From assembly GCA_017515325.1 (NCBI GenBank), contig JAFWGA010000020.1:1-59823 (forward strand): 59,823 nt of DNA, written 5' to 3'. Position numbers and translations under genes: made by a program. Below, piece after piece: positions 26,008-34,164 of this stretch (positions are counted from its first letter, which is position 1; the number at the start of each line of letters is the position of its first letter). The notes under the pieces are model-generated. The model saw nothing but the letters and a program-made list of their open reading frames with translations. It searched no databases and was not told where the DNA came from. This DNA is from Blautia sp. GTDB lineage: Bacteria; Bacillota; Clostridia; Lachnospirales; Lachnospiraceae.

Positions 26008-28644
26008 TCAGGGTGTCTTCCAGCGGTTGACAATCCTGTTCTGCAGATTATAGAGGAAATTTAAGGCCTCCATGGGGGTCAGATTACCGATATCCAGGCT
26101 CTTGATCTCTTCCAGGATATCCGTATCCTGCATGGTATCAAACAGCGACATTTGCCCCATGTCCACCTCATCATAATGAAGCCTTTTTTTCTGTCCGGTC
26201 AGATCCCTCACAGCAGCGGCAATATCTGCGTTGGACAGCTCCTCCACCAGCTCCTTTGCCCGTCGGATGACGATCTCCGGAACCCCCGCCAGCCTGGCCA
26301 CCTGAATGCCGTAGCTTTTGTCCGCTCCGCCCTGTATGATTTTGCGCAGGAAGACGATGTCTTCCCCCTTCTCCTTGACCGCGATACAGTAATTGTTTAC
26401 CCCGTCGATTTTTCCCTCCAGCTCCGTGAGCTCATGATAGTGGGTGGCAAAAAGGGTCTTCGCCCCACACAGCTGTCTGTTGCTGATATACTCGATCACG
26501 GACCAGGCTATGGCCAGGCCGTCGAAGGTGCTCGTTCCCCGGCCGATCTCGTCCAGGATCAACAGACTCTTGGCCGTGGCATTCTTCAGAATATTCGCCA
26601 CCTCGGTCATCTCTACCATAAAGGTGCTCTGCCCGCTGGCCAGGTCATCAGAAGCCCCTACCCTGGTAAAAATCCGGTCTACAATCCCGATCCGCGCCTT
26701 TTTCGCCGGAACAAAGCTGCCCATCTGGGCCATAAGCACAATCAGGGCTGTCTGTCTCATATAGGTCGATTTCCCCGCCATATTGGGACCGGTTATGACG
26801 GAGATGCGTTTTTTATGATCGTCCAGGTAGGTGTCATTGGGAATAAACATCTCATTGGCCGCCACCTTCTCTACCACGGGATGCCGACCCTCTCTGATAT
26901 CGATCACCCCGCTCTCATCCACTGCGGGACGAACGTACCCCCCCTGCTCTGCCACCAGAGCCAGGGAAGCAAATACATCAAGCCCGGCCAGAGCCCTGGC
27001 TGTTTTCTGGATCCTCACCACCTCTGCGCCGACCTTGTCCCTCACCTGGGAAAAGAGCTCATACTCCAGGGCATAGAGCTTATCCTCGGCTCCCAGGATC
27101 ATATCCTCCAGCTCCTTGAGCTCCTGGGTGATATACCGTTCCGCATTGGCCAGGGTCTGCTTACGGATATAGTAATCCGGAACCTGGCCTTTAAAGGAAT
27201 TGGACACCTCAATGGCATAACCGAAAACCCGGTTAAACTTGACCTTGAGATTTTTGATCCCGGTCTTCTCCTTTTCCCTTGTCTCCAGCTGTGCCAGCCA
27301 GCTCTTTCCGTCTGTGCGGGACCGCCTGAAGGTATCGACCTGTTCATGATATCCTTCCCGGATGATCCCACCCTCCTTCTGGGCCAGGGGGGGATCATCC
27401 GTTATAGCTGCCTGAATCAGGCTGGTCACATCCTTCAGGTCATCCATGTCGTCATAGATCTGGCGAAGCAAGGGAGCCTTGGCTTCCTTGAGCACCTGGC
27501 GGATCGAAGGAATCATGGCCAGAGAGGAGGCAAAGGCCACCATATCTCTGGGATTGGCCGTCTTGAAGCTGATCCTGCTCAGAAGCCTCTCCAGGTCGTA
27601 GACAGGATGCAGATATTCTCTGAGCTCGTCCCGGAGCATGGGATCGGCATTCAGATCCGCAATGGCTTCCAGACGACGATTGATCTCGTCTGTCTCGATC
27701 AGCGGCTCCTCGATCATAGCCCGCATCAGTCTGGCTCCCATGGCGGTACAGGTTCTGTCCAGGACCCACAGAAGAGACCCTCTTTTATTCTTTTCCCGCA
27801 TGGTCTCCACCAGCTCCAGGTTTCTCCGGCTGGAGCTGTCAATCCGCATAAAGCGTTCCGCCCGGTAGGCCCGCAGCTGTGTCATCTGCTCCAGACCGTT
27901 CTTCTGCGTTTCCTTCAGGTAAAGAAAGAGAGAGCCTGCGGCAATCAAACCGATCGAATAACCCGCCAGCCCCAGTTCATTGGGATCTGTCACCTTAAAA
28001 TGCTGACAGATCACTTTCCGGCAGCCCTCATCGTCATAATACCGGGGATCCAGGACAAAAATGCTGAGCTTCATCCTCTCCTTCAGTTCCTCCAGATCGA
28101 TTCCGCTCAGCATAAAGGCTTCGTTGCAGATGATCTCGGAGGGAGTGAATTTCGAGATCTCATCCATGAGACGGGCTGTTTTACTGACCTCAGCCAGGAA
28201 ACAGTCTCCCGTAGAGATGTCCGCAGCCGCTATGCCATAATGATCCTCTATCAAAACAATAGACATCAGATAATTGTTTTTGGTCTCGTCAAGGGAACTG
28301 GGATCCAGGGTTGTCCCAGGGGTGACAACGCGGATCACCTCTCTCTTTACCAGACCCTTGGCCTGCTTCGGATCCTCGACCTGCTCGCAGATCGCCACCT
28401 TATATCCCTTCTCGATCAGGCGATGGATATAGGTATCCGCCGCGTGAAAGGGAATGCCGCACATGGGAGCTCTTTCCTCAAGCCCGCAGTCCTTCCCTGT
28501 CAGGGTAAGCTCCAGCTCCTTGGAAACGCATTTCGCGTCATCGAAGAACATTTCGTAGAAATCACCCAGACGGTAAAAAAGGATACAATCCTTATATTCT
28601 TCTTTTTTGCGCAGGTATTCCTGCATCATTGGGGTCAGAGCCAT
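26008..28644 (-). CDS. mutS: DNA mismatch repair protein MutS
   Basis: 878 residues, full-length MutS. The mismatch-binding N-terminal domain begins LTPMMQEYLRKKEEYKDCIL and includes FYRLGDFYEMFFDDA, containing the Phe-x-Glu wedge (FYEMF). The C-terminal ATPase has GPNMAGKSTYMRQ (Walker A), LLILDEIGRGTSTFDG (Walker B) and ATHYHEL. The helix-turn-helix end is present. ATG at 28644 behind AGAGGAAGGCTC, 30 nt after miaB. Confidence 0.97.
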   Translation of the reverse strand: MALTPMMQEYLRKKEEYKDCILFYRLGDFYEMFFDDAKCVSKELELTLTGKDCGLEERAPMCGIPFHAADTYIHRLIEKGYKVAICEQVEDPKQAKGLVKREVIRVVTPGTTLDPSSLDETKNNYLMSIVLIEDHYGIAAADISTGDCFLAEVSKTARLMDEISKFTPSEIICNEAFMLSGIDLEELKERMKLSIFVLDPRYYDDEGCRKVICQHFKVTDPNELGLAGYSIGLIAAGSLFLYLKETQKNGLEQMTQLRAYRAERFMRIDSSSRRNLELVETMREKNKRGSLLWVLDRTCTAMGARLMRAMIEEPLIETDEINRRLEAIADLNADPMLRDELREYLHPVYDLERLLSRISFKTANPRDMVAFASSLAMIPSIRQVLKEAKAPLLRQIYDDMDDLKDVTSLIQAAITDDPPLAQKEGGIIREGYHEQVDTFRRSRTDGKSWLAQLETREKEKTGIKNLKVKFNRVFGYAIEVSNSFKGQVPDYYIRKQTLANAERYITQELKELEDMILGAEDKLYALEYELFSQVRDKVGAEVVRIQKTARALAGLDVFASLALVAEQGGYVRPAVDESGVIDIREGRHPVVEKVAANEMFIPNDTYLDDHKKRISVITGPNMAGKSTYMRQTALIVLMAQMGSFVPAKKARIGIVDRIFTRVGASDDLASGQSTFMVEMTEVANILKNATAKSLLILDEIGRGTSTFDGLAIAWSVIEYISNRQLCGAKTLFATHYHELTELEGKIDGVNNYCIAVKEKGEDIVFLRKIIQGGADKSYGIQVARLAGVPEIVIRRAKELVEELSNADIAAAVRDLTGQKKRLHYDEVDMGQMSLFDTMQDTDILEEIKSLDIGNLTPMEALNFLYNLQNRIVNRWKTP

Positions 28645-28674
28645 GAGCCTTCCTCTCTTTTCTTAATTTCCTGA

Positions 28675-30138
28675 TCAGTGGCCTTCGCAGTCAGCCGCCA
28701 TTCTGCCCAGATAATAAAAGCCCCTGCATTCCTCCAGACAGACAGGAACATATTTTCCCAGCAGCTCCTTGCTGCCCGGGAAATGCACCAAAAGGTTATA
28801 CTGGGTACGTCCGGTAAGGATTCCTTCTTCCTTGCTCTCGGTCTCCACCAGAACCTCCTGGACGGTATGGGTAAAGCGGGAGGAGGCAGCCCTGCCCTTC
28901 TCCTGAACGAGAGCCAGAAGTGAGTCGAAGCGTTCCTTTACCAGCTCTTCCGGCACCTGATCCGGTCGGCCGGCCGCAGGTGTTCCACTGCGTCTGGAAT
29001 AGATAAAGGTAAAGGCCGTGTCAAAATCCGCCTGTCTGACCACATCCAGGGTGTCGGCAAAATCCTCCTGCGTTTCTCCCGGGTAGCCCACCATGATATC
29101 GGTGGTTAAAGAGATATCCGGAATGGCCGCCCGGATCTTTTCTACCAGGGCAAGGTAGTCCTCCTTGCTGTAATGCCGGTTCATATCCTTCAGAAGACGG
29201 GATGAGCCTGACTGCATGGGAAGATGCAGATGATGACAGATCTTATGGCTTTTCGCCATCACATCGATCAGCTCATCGGACAGATCCTTGGGATGGGAGG
29301 TCATAAAGCGGATGCGGTGCAGTCCCTCAATCTCTTCCACCAGGGAAAGAAGCCGGGCAAAGCTGACCGGATGCTCCAGGGTTTTGCCGTAGGAATTCAC
29401 GTTTTGCCCTAACAGCATAACCTCTGTCACGCCGTCCTCCACCAGAGACCGGATCTCTTTGAGGATAGCCTCAGGCTCCCGACTCCTTTCCCGGCCGCGA
29501 ACATAGGGAACAATGCAGTAGCTGCAGAAATTATTGCAGCCGAACATGATATTGACCCCAGCCTTGAAGGAATAATTTCTCTCCGTCGGCAGTTCTTCGA
29601 CAATCCTGTCCGGCTTTTCCTGAAGATCGATTACCTGCCGCCCTTCCTCCATCATCCGGCAGAAAAGCTCGGCAAATTTATAGTTGTTGTGAGTGCCAAA
29701 GACCAGGTTGACAAAGGGATAATCGGTGCGGATCCTCTCCGCCTCCTCCTTCTCCTGCATCATGCAGCCAAAAAGAACGATCCTCTTGTCAGGCTGGTGT
29801 TTTTTCATATTCTGCAGCCTGCCCAGTCGTCCATAGACCTTCAGGTTGGCATTCTCCCTGACGGTACAGGTGTTATAAAGCGCCAGGTCGGCCTTTTCCT
29901 CACTGTCCGTCCGGACACAGCCGATCTCATCCAGGATACCGGCTACCACCTCGGACTGCTTTTCGTTCATCTGACAGCCAAAGGTCTCAAGGAAATAGCG
30001 ATAGGGATGATTCCGGTCCCTGCCCAGTGCTTCAAGCTTCCTTCCGGCAAGGGCGATATAATAATACTGGCGGGCAGGCTCCTCTGTGGGAGGCTCAGGG
30101 ATCAGGTCAATATCGTGAAAATCATTAGGATAAAACAT
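28675..30138 (-). CDS. miaB: tRNA-2-methylthio-N6-dimethylallyladenosine synthase
   Basis: 487 residues, radical SAM methylthiotransferase. The N-terminal MTTase domain (ETFGCQMNEKQSE, then the cysteines in YNTCTVREN and LFGCMMQE) binds the auxiliary cluster. The radical SAM cluster motif is CNNFCSYCIVPYVRGRERSR. The TRAM domain is at the C-terminus. It methylthiolates i6A37 made by MiaA. The ribosome site AAAGGAG is about 16 nt from the ATG, longer than usual. First gene of the long minus-strand row. Confidence 0.96.
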   Translation of the reverse strand: MFYPNDFHDIDLIPEPPTEEPARQYYYIALAGRKLEALGRDRNHPYRYFLETFGCQMNEKQSEVVAGILDEIGCVRTDSEEKADLALYNTCTVRENANLKVYGRLGRLQNMKKHQPDKRIVLFGCMMQEKEEAERIRTDYPFVNLVFGTHNNYKFAELFCRMMEEGRQVIDLQEKPDRIVEELPTERNYSFKAGVNIMFGCNNFCSYCIVPYVRGRERSREPEAILKEIRSLVEDGVTEVMLLGQNVNSYGKTLEHPVSFARLLSLVEEIEGLHRIRFMTSHPKDLSDELIDVMAKSHKICHHLHLPMQSGSSRLLKDMNRHYSKEDYLALVEKIRAAIPDISLTTDIMVGYPGETQEDFADTLDVVRQADFDTAFTFIYSRRSGTPAAGRPDQVPEELVKERFDSLLALVQEKGRAASSRFTHTVQEVLVETESKEEGILTGRTQYNLLVHFPGSKELLGKYVPVCLEECRGFYYLGRMAADCEGH

Positions 30139-30203
30139 AGCAGAATGAAAAAAACTCCTTTCTGAAAAGCTGTGCCCAGCCCCTTACTGGCAAGATGAAG
30201 CAA

Positions 30204-30227
30204 GGGCAAAACATAATTGTTTTGCCC
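30204..30227. terminator. Probable terminator hairpin after the surface protein gene
   Basis: A 9-bp stem (GGGCAAAAC with GTTTTGCCC) around six bases, followed on the minus strand by TTGCTTC. A smaller AAACGG/CCGTTT hairpin lies at 30250-30266. Both lie between the stop at 30291 and miaB. The U-tract is weak. Confidence 0.5.
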
Positions 30228-30290
30228 CGCCATTCATCTGCTTTATCGTAAACGGACAAACCGTTTGTGCTTTGCTTCCTTTCCTGTGCT

Positions 30291-33200
30291 TCACGCCCTT
30301 TTGTTCCTGCGGATCATGATTGCCCCGCCTGCCATCAGGGACAGGAAGAGGAGCATGAGCAGGGAGGAAACCGGTGAATCATCTGCCGTATTGGCTCCCC
30401 GGGACGCCGCTGCCGCTGCTACCGCTCCGCCACTGGGATGGGCCGCAGGTGTGATCACGCCTGTCACGATGGCTCCATTGGCATCCCTGTAGGTATAGTA
30501 ATTGGAACCCGGCGTGATATAGGCATTGTTCTGACTGTAACTGGTCGTAGAGGTTCCCGTCCCGCTGCTGGTGCCGGAACTGCCCGAAGGTGTGGAGGTA
30601 TAAGCTGCGGACTTAAAGGGAACAGCCTTATGCTCAATGGTGGAGGTGTCCACCCACTGGCTTCCGTCCCATTTCTGAAGCTGGAAGTATACATAGAGGG
30701 TATGATCCCCTGCCGTAGCTATTCCGCCGGCAGAGCCGATCTGCCACCTGGTTTCTTTGGTACGGGCGCTGTTGGTATTTGCATCGTTGTACATGCTCCA
30801 ATAAAGCTTTTTCCAGCGTCCGTCACCCACTACCAGGTTGGAATACTGTGTTTCGGCGGAAGCCTCAATCACCGTAATATCAAACATGGCTCCTGGCGCA
30901 AATGTCATGGTTGTGGCATTGTTGGGGAAAGTCACCGTGTTGGAGTCCACCGGAGGAATATAGGGAGGCCTGGTGGTAGGTGTAGCAGGCGTTTCCCATG
31001 CCTTTGTCTGAAGCACTGTCGTTTTCTCTCCTGTCTTTCCCTCATCGCTGACCCATTCACTACCGTTCCAGGTCTGATGCTGGAAAACTACGGTAAAGAT
31101 ATAATCCTCTGCTGAGGTAATATCCCGTCCGATCTGTACCGCAAAGGAAGCCTCCCGCCCCGTGGGAGTCGTGATCTTCTGCTGTTCGACACTGCTGCCG
31201 GGAGCTGTCCAGTAGAAGGGAAGCCAACGGCCGTCGCCAATGATCCTTTCGCCGGGATATCTGTCCTCGGCACTGGCTCCTATCGCCTTAAAGGAAAAGG
31301 TATCATTCGCGTGGGCTTCCACCGGCATCTCAGCCTCCCAGGTGATTACACTGTCTGTCACAGGGGGATCATAGGGTGCCCTGGGACCCGGCACATCTGT
31401 AGGTGTCGGTGTCGGCGTTTCGGTAGGTGTGGGCGTTGCTGTAGGCGTAGGAGTGGGAGACGGGGTTGCCGTGGGGGTAGGCGTCGGGGTGTTGGTCGGC
31501 GTCCAGGCTTCCGTTTCAAACTGGGTATCCACCTCACCTGTCTCTTCATCTGACTCCCATTTCTCTCCGTCCCAGGTCTGATGCTGCAATACTACCGTAA
31601 TAGGATGGGTCTCCGGTTTGGTTATATCAGCCTTGACGGCATAAGAGAAATCAGCCTCACACTTTTGAGGATTGTCAATTTCCTGCTGTTTGTCTTCGCT
31701 GCCTTCGAGCATCCAGTAAACCGGAAGCCAGCGGCCGTCTCCCTCAAGCCTCTCATCGGGATAGGTATCCTCGGCGCTTGCCCCCATCGCCTTAAACCGG
31801 AAGTTGTCACCGGCATGAGCCTTCACCGGCATCTTGTCCTGCCATGTGATCCTGCTGTCCGTCACCGGAGGATCATAGGGATCTGTTCTTTCCCCGGAGC
31901 CTTCATCTGTCACATAAATCAAGGCGTCGAGGCTGCCTTCGCCCTCCGGGTCTTCCACTCTTTCCCAGCTGCCGGAGGAATAGATTTCCTTGACAAAATA
32001 AACGTAATAGGGAACCCCCTCCTCCACGTCTGCTTCAACCTGAGACAGATCCACCGGTGTTTCCATATCCGTCCATTCCTCGGGCTCCTCCTCAAAACTC
32101 CAGCCGACAGGGTTCCAGCGGATATCCCCCTCCTCAGGGGATTCATTATCCATTCCTGCCCCCTCCACATAAGGGAAGGTATCGTCAGGAGAGTCCTCCA
32201 GAAGAGAAATGGACGGAGTCTTGGTCCTGTCGAGGGGCTCCTCTTCGGACCCGATATCGCTTACCGTACAGTCCTCCAGACGATAGGGCCAGACAAGGTA
32301 GATATAGTTTGCTTCTTCCTCATATTTCAGCTGGCTGTTCTCATCCGCATAGACAAAACGACCTGCCTCATAGTCCTGGCGAAGACGGTGACTGTCGGTC
32401 TCCTCATCCAGGGAAATGACCACCTCTTCGTTTACGGGCGACAGGCAGTATACGCTGACCTTCCCGAGAGCGGAGGTTCCCGCAGCGGCCTTATAGGTGA
32501 TGCCGGCCCCCTCACCCAGAACGAGATCCGCGCTGAGAGGATCATTTTCATTGCTGTTATTTTCCACGCTGGTACGGGAATTGATGGTAATCACCCCACC
32601 TGCCGGCACAGTGATCGCGCCAAAGCCTTCCGCCTGAGAGACCAGACCATTTACAGACAGATTGGAAATATCGACGCTGAGATAATCCTCCTCAATGGCG
32701 ATAGCCGAAGAATCGTCGGCAGACCTGCATTCTGAGACAGCGCAGTCTGTCCGAAAGGCCAGGGAGCCTCCGGAGGCTACCGTAACGGGAGCACAACCGC
32801 AATTTCTGAGCTCCACTCCCTGATCCCTTGAAACCGACTGGGCACCGGAGGGATACAAAACAAAGCTTTCCTTTATCTCCTCATTCGTCAACCCAACGGT
32901 AAGACTGCCCTCCACAAGGAATAAGGGCATTGCCGCGCCAGGAGTGGCCGGAGACAGCCTTGTCGGGATATCCTCGTTCTCACCGGACAATACCCAGAGG
33001 GTGATATCATAGTCTGCCGGTATCGTAATGGTGTCCTCCAAAGAAACCACCATCTCATTACAAATCCCGACAGCATAAGAGTGGTTCCCCTCCATGCTCT
33101 CCGCCAGCTCCTCGGGAGGATTATGAATGGCATCAAAGGCTTCCTCAAGAGTGGCAAAGCTTGCCAGGGCAGGGATCTTTTCTTCTCCTGCTTCCAAGGT

Positions 33201-33833
33201 ATAATACGGGTAAAGGAAATAATGATCCGTCGTGCTGATATCGCCAACCTTGCCGGTTTTCATGGAGGTATCCTCCAGAACCTGTATGGGCTCCGGTGTA
33301 GGGGTCGTCACTACGTCACGGGGAACAAAGGACGGCTCCGCAATAAGCGGGGTGGGCAGGGGAACATCCGTGACCAGAAGCTCCGTCTCTTCGGCCGGGC
33401 CCGGAACAATCATCTGAGGCTCTTCCTCCTGAGGAACCGGATCCTGAACCTGACCGGCAACAAAAGTATCGATAAAAGAGAGATCCTCCTGGGGTTCTTC
33501 CGAATAGACCGGCTCCACAACCTCAGGCAGGGAATAAACCGGCTCTTCAAAAACCGGATCGGTACCAACCGGCTCCTCGATCACAGGATCATAATCCACC
33601 GGTTCCTCGATAACGGGCTCTGTGTAAACCGGCTCTTCGATCATGATATCCTGCTGCAGATCCGAAGACTGGCCTCCGTCTCCCCCGGTAAAATAATCAA
33701 AAAAATCGGATTCCATGTCGTTCGAATCTCCCGTGACGAAGATATCCTCGTCTGCCGTCGTCAGGGCAGCAGGCATCGTCCCCGCCAGCAGTGCCCCTGC
33801 CAGGAAAACGGCAAGGATCTTTTTTCTTTTCAT
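30291..33833 (-). CDS. Large wall-anchored surface protein with a triplicated domain
   Basis: 1180 residues. Signal peptide 1-28 (ending near AALTTADED). Residues about 60-120 are Pro-Glu-Val repeats (EEPVYTEPVIEEPVD). A long middle region with beta-helix-like segments follows. Three homologous units of about 130-160 residues start near 652, 821 and 958, each opening with (Y)xPPV, then A-GASAE or EASAE, and GDGRWLP/K-YW. The first two are separated by a Thr-Pro linker (TPTPTPTATPSPTPTPTAT). The C-terminus has a Thr-Ala-Asp-Asp sorting-like motif (GANTADDSP), a hydrophobic helix and RRNKRA, as for sortase-anchored proteins. Own promoter at 33948-33976 and a leader hairpin. Function probably adhesion or wall structure (inference). 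Confidence 0.8.
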   Translation of the reverse strand: MKRKKILAVFLAGALLAGTMPAALTTADEDIFVTGDSNDMESDFFDYFTGGDGGQSSDLQQDIMIEEPVYTEPVIEEPVDYDPVIEEPVGTDPVFEEPVYSLPEVVEPVYSEEPQEDLSFIDTFVAGQVQDPVPQEEEPQMIVPGPAEETELLVTDVPLPTPLIAEPSFVPRDVVTTPTPEPIQVLEDTSMKTGKVGDISTTDHYFLYPYYTLEAGEEKIPALASFATLEEAFDAIHNPPEELAESMEGNHSYAVGICNEMVVSLEDTITIPADYDITLWVLSGENEDIPTRLSPATPGAAMPLFLVEGSLTVGLTNEEIKESFVLYPSGAQSVSRDQGVELRNCGCAPVTVASGGSLAFRTDCAVSECRSADDSSAIAIEEDYLSVDISNLSVNGLVSQAEGFGAITVPAGGVITINSRTSVENNSNENDPLSADLVLGEGAGITYKAAAGTSALGKVSVYCLSPVNEEVVISLDEETDSHRLRQDYEAGRFVYADENSQLKYEEEANYIYLVWPYRLEDCTVSDIGSEEEPLDRTKTPSISLLEDSPDDTFPYVEGAGMDNESPEEGDIRWNPVGWSFEEEPEEWTDMETPVDLSQVEADVEEGVPYYVYFVKEIYSSGSWERVEDPEGEGSLDALIYVTDEGSGERTDPYDPPVTDSRITWQDKMPVKAHAGDNFRFKAMGASAEDTYPDERLEGDGRWLPVYWMLEGSEDKQQEIDNPQKCEADFSYAVKADITKPETHPITVVLQHQTWDGEKWESDEETGEVDTQFETEAWTPTNTPTPTPTATPSPTPTPTATPTPTETPTPTPTDVPGPRAPYDPPVTDSVITWEAEMPVEAHANDTFSFKAIGASAEDRYPGERIIGDGRWLPFYWTAPGSSVEQQKITTPTGREASFAVQIGRDITSAEDYIFTVVFQHQTWNGSEWVSDEGKTGEKTTVLQTKAWETPATPTTRPPYIPPVDSNTVTFPNNATTMTFAPGAMFDITVIEASAETQYSNLVVGDGRWKKLYWSMYNDANTNSARTKETRWQIGSAGGIATAGDHTLYVYFQLQKWDGSQWVDTSTIEHKAVPFKSAAYTSTPSGSSGTSSGTGTSTTSYSQNNAYITPGSNYYTYRDANGAIVTGVITPAAHPSGGAVAAAAASRGANTADDSPVSSLLMLLFLSLMAGGAIMIRRNKRA

Positions 33834-33872
33834 ATGAGCGGCCCTCCTAATACCATGCTTTTATTCCATCCG

Positions 33873-33915
33873 AAACCGGAGCAACCCAGTTCGCCGATCG
33901 TTCCGCTTCCGGTTT
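33873..33915 (-). promoter_or_regulatory. Leader hairpin of the surface protein gene
   Basis: AAACCGGA (33873-33880) pairs with TCCGGTTT (33908-33915) around a 27-nt loop that itself contains CGATCG. It lies between the promoter and the ribosome site TAGGAGGGCC. It does not match a riboswitch class that I recognise. The remainder of 33834-34164 holds two promoters and no gene. Confidence 0.5.
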
Positions 33916-33947
33916 TGAAAAATACATATGTTCAAAAATTTGTTTCG

Positions 33948-33976
33948 AGTATAGCACAGCATGTCCTGAAAAGCAA
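33948..33976 (-). promoter_or_regulatory. Promoter of the surface protein gene
   Basis: Minus-strand TTGCTT (33971-33976), 17-bp spacer, TATACT (33948-33953), with an extended TGC in front of the -10. Leader of about 110 nt. Confidence 0.7.
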
Positions 33977-34086
33977 ATTGAAGATAAAAAATCCCGCAGC
34001 GGCAGGCGGCAAGCTCTGTGATTCCCGTGCAAAAAGCCTGTTCCCACCTCGCGCTTGCACATCTGAAGGGAAAAGGTAACATATGA

Positions 34087-34115
34087 TTGTCAAACATATT
34101 GAATCATGATAATAT
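34087..34115 (+). promoter_or_regulatory. Promoter of the amylosucrase-like gene
   Basis: TTGTCA (34087-34092), 17-bp spacer, TAATAT (34110-34115). Predicted RNA start near 34122, which places the true start codon downstream at 34165 rather than at earlier in-frame ATGs. Confidence 0.7.
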
Positions 34116-34164
34116 CTATGATAAACAGATGTTCCCTACCATCATAATGAAAGGAAAGAATCAC

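Noticed and set aside
26152-28674. Long open frame on the plus strand opposite mutS
   Set aside because: Antisense shadow; MutS motifs on the minus strand explain the sequence.
33834-33947. Surface-gene leader as a cyclic di-GMP riboswitch
   Set aside because: The conserved core bases of that class could not be found; only a simple hairpin is supported.
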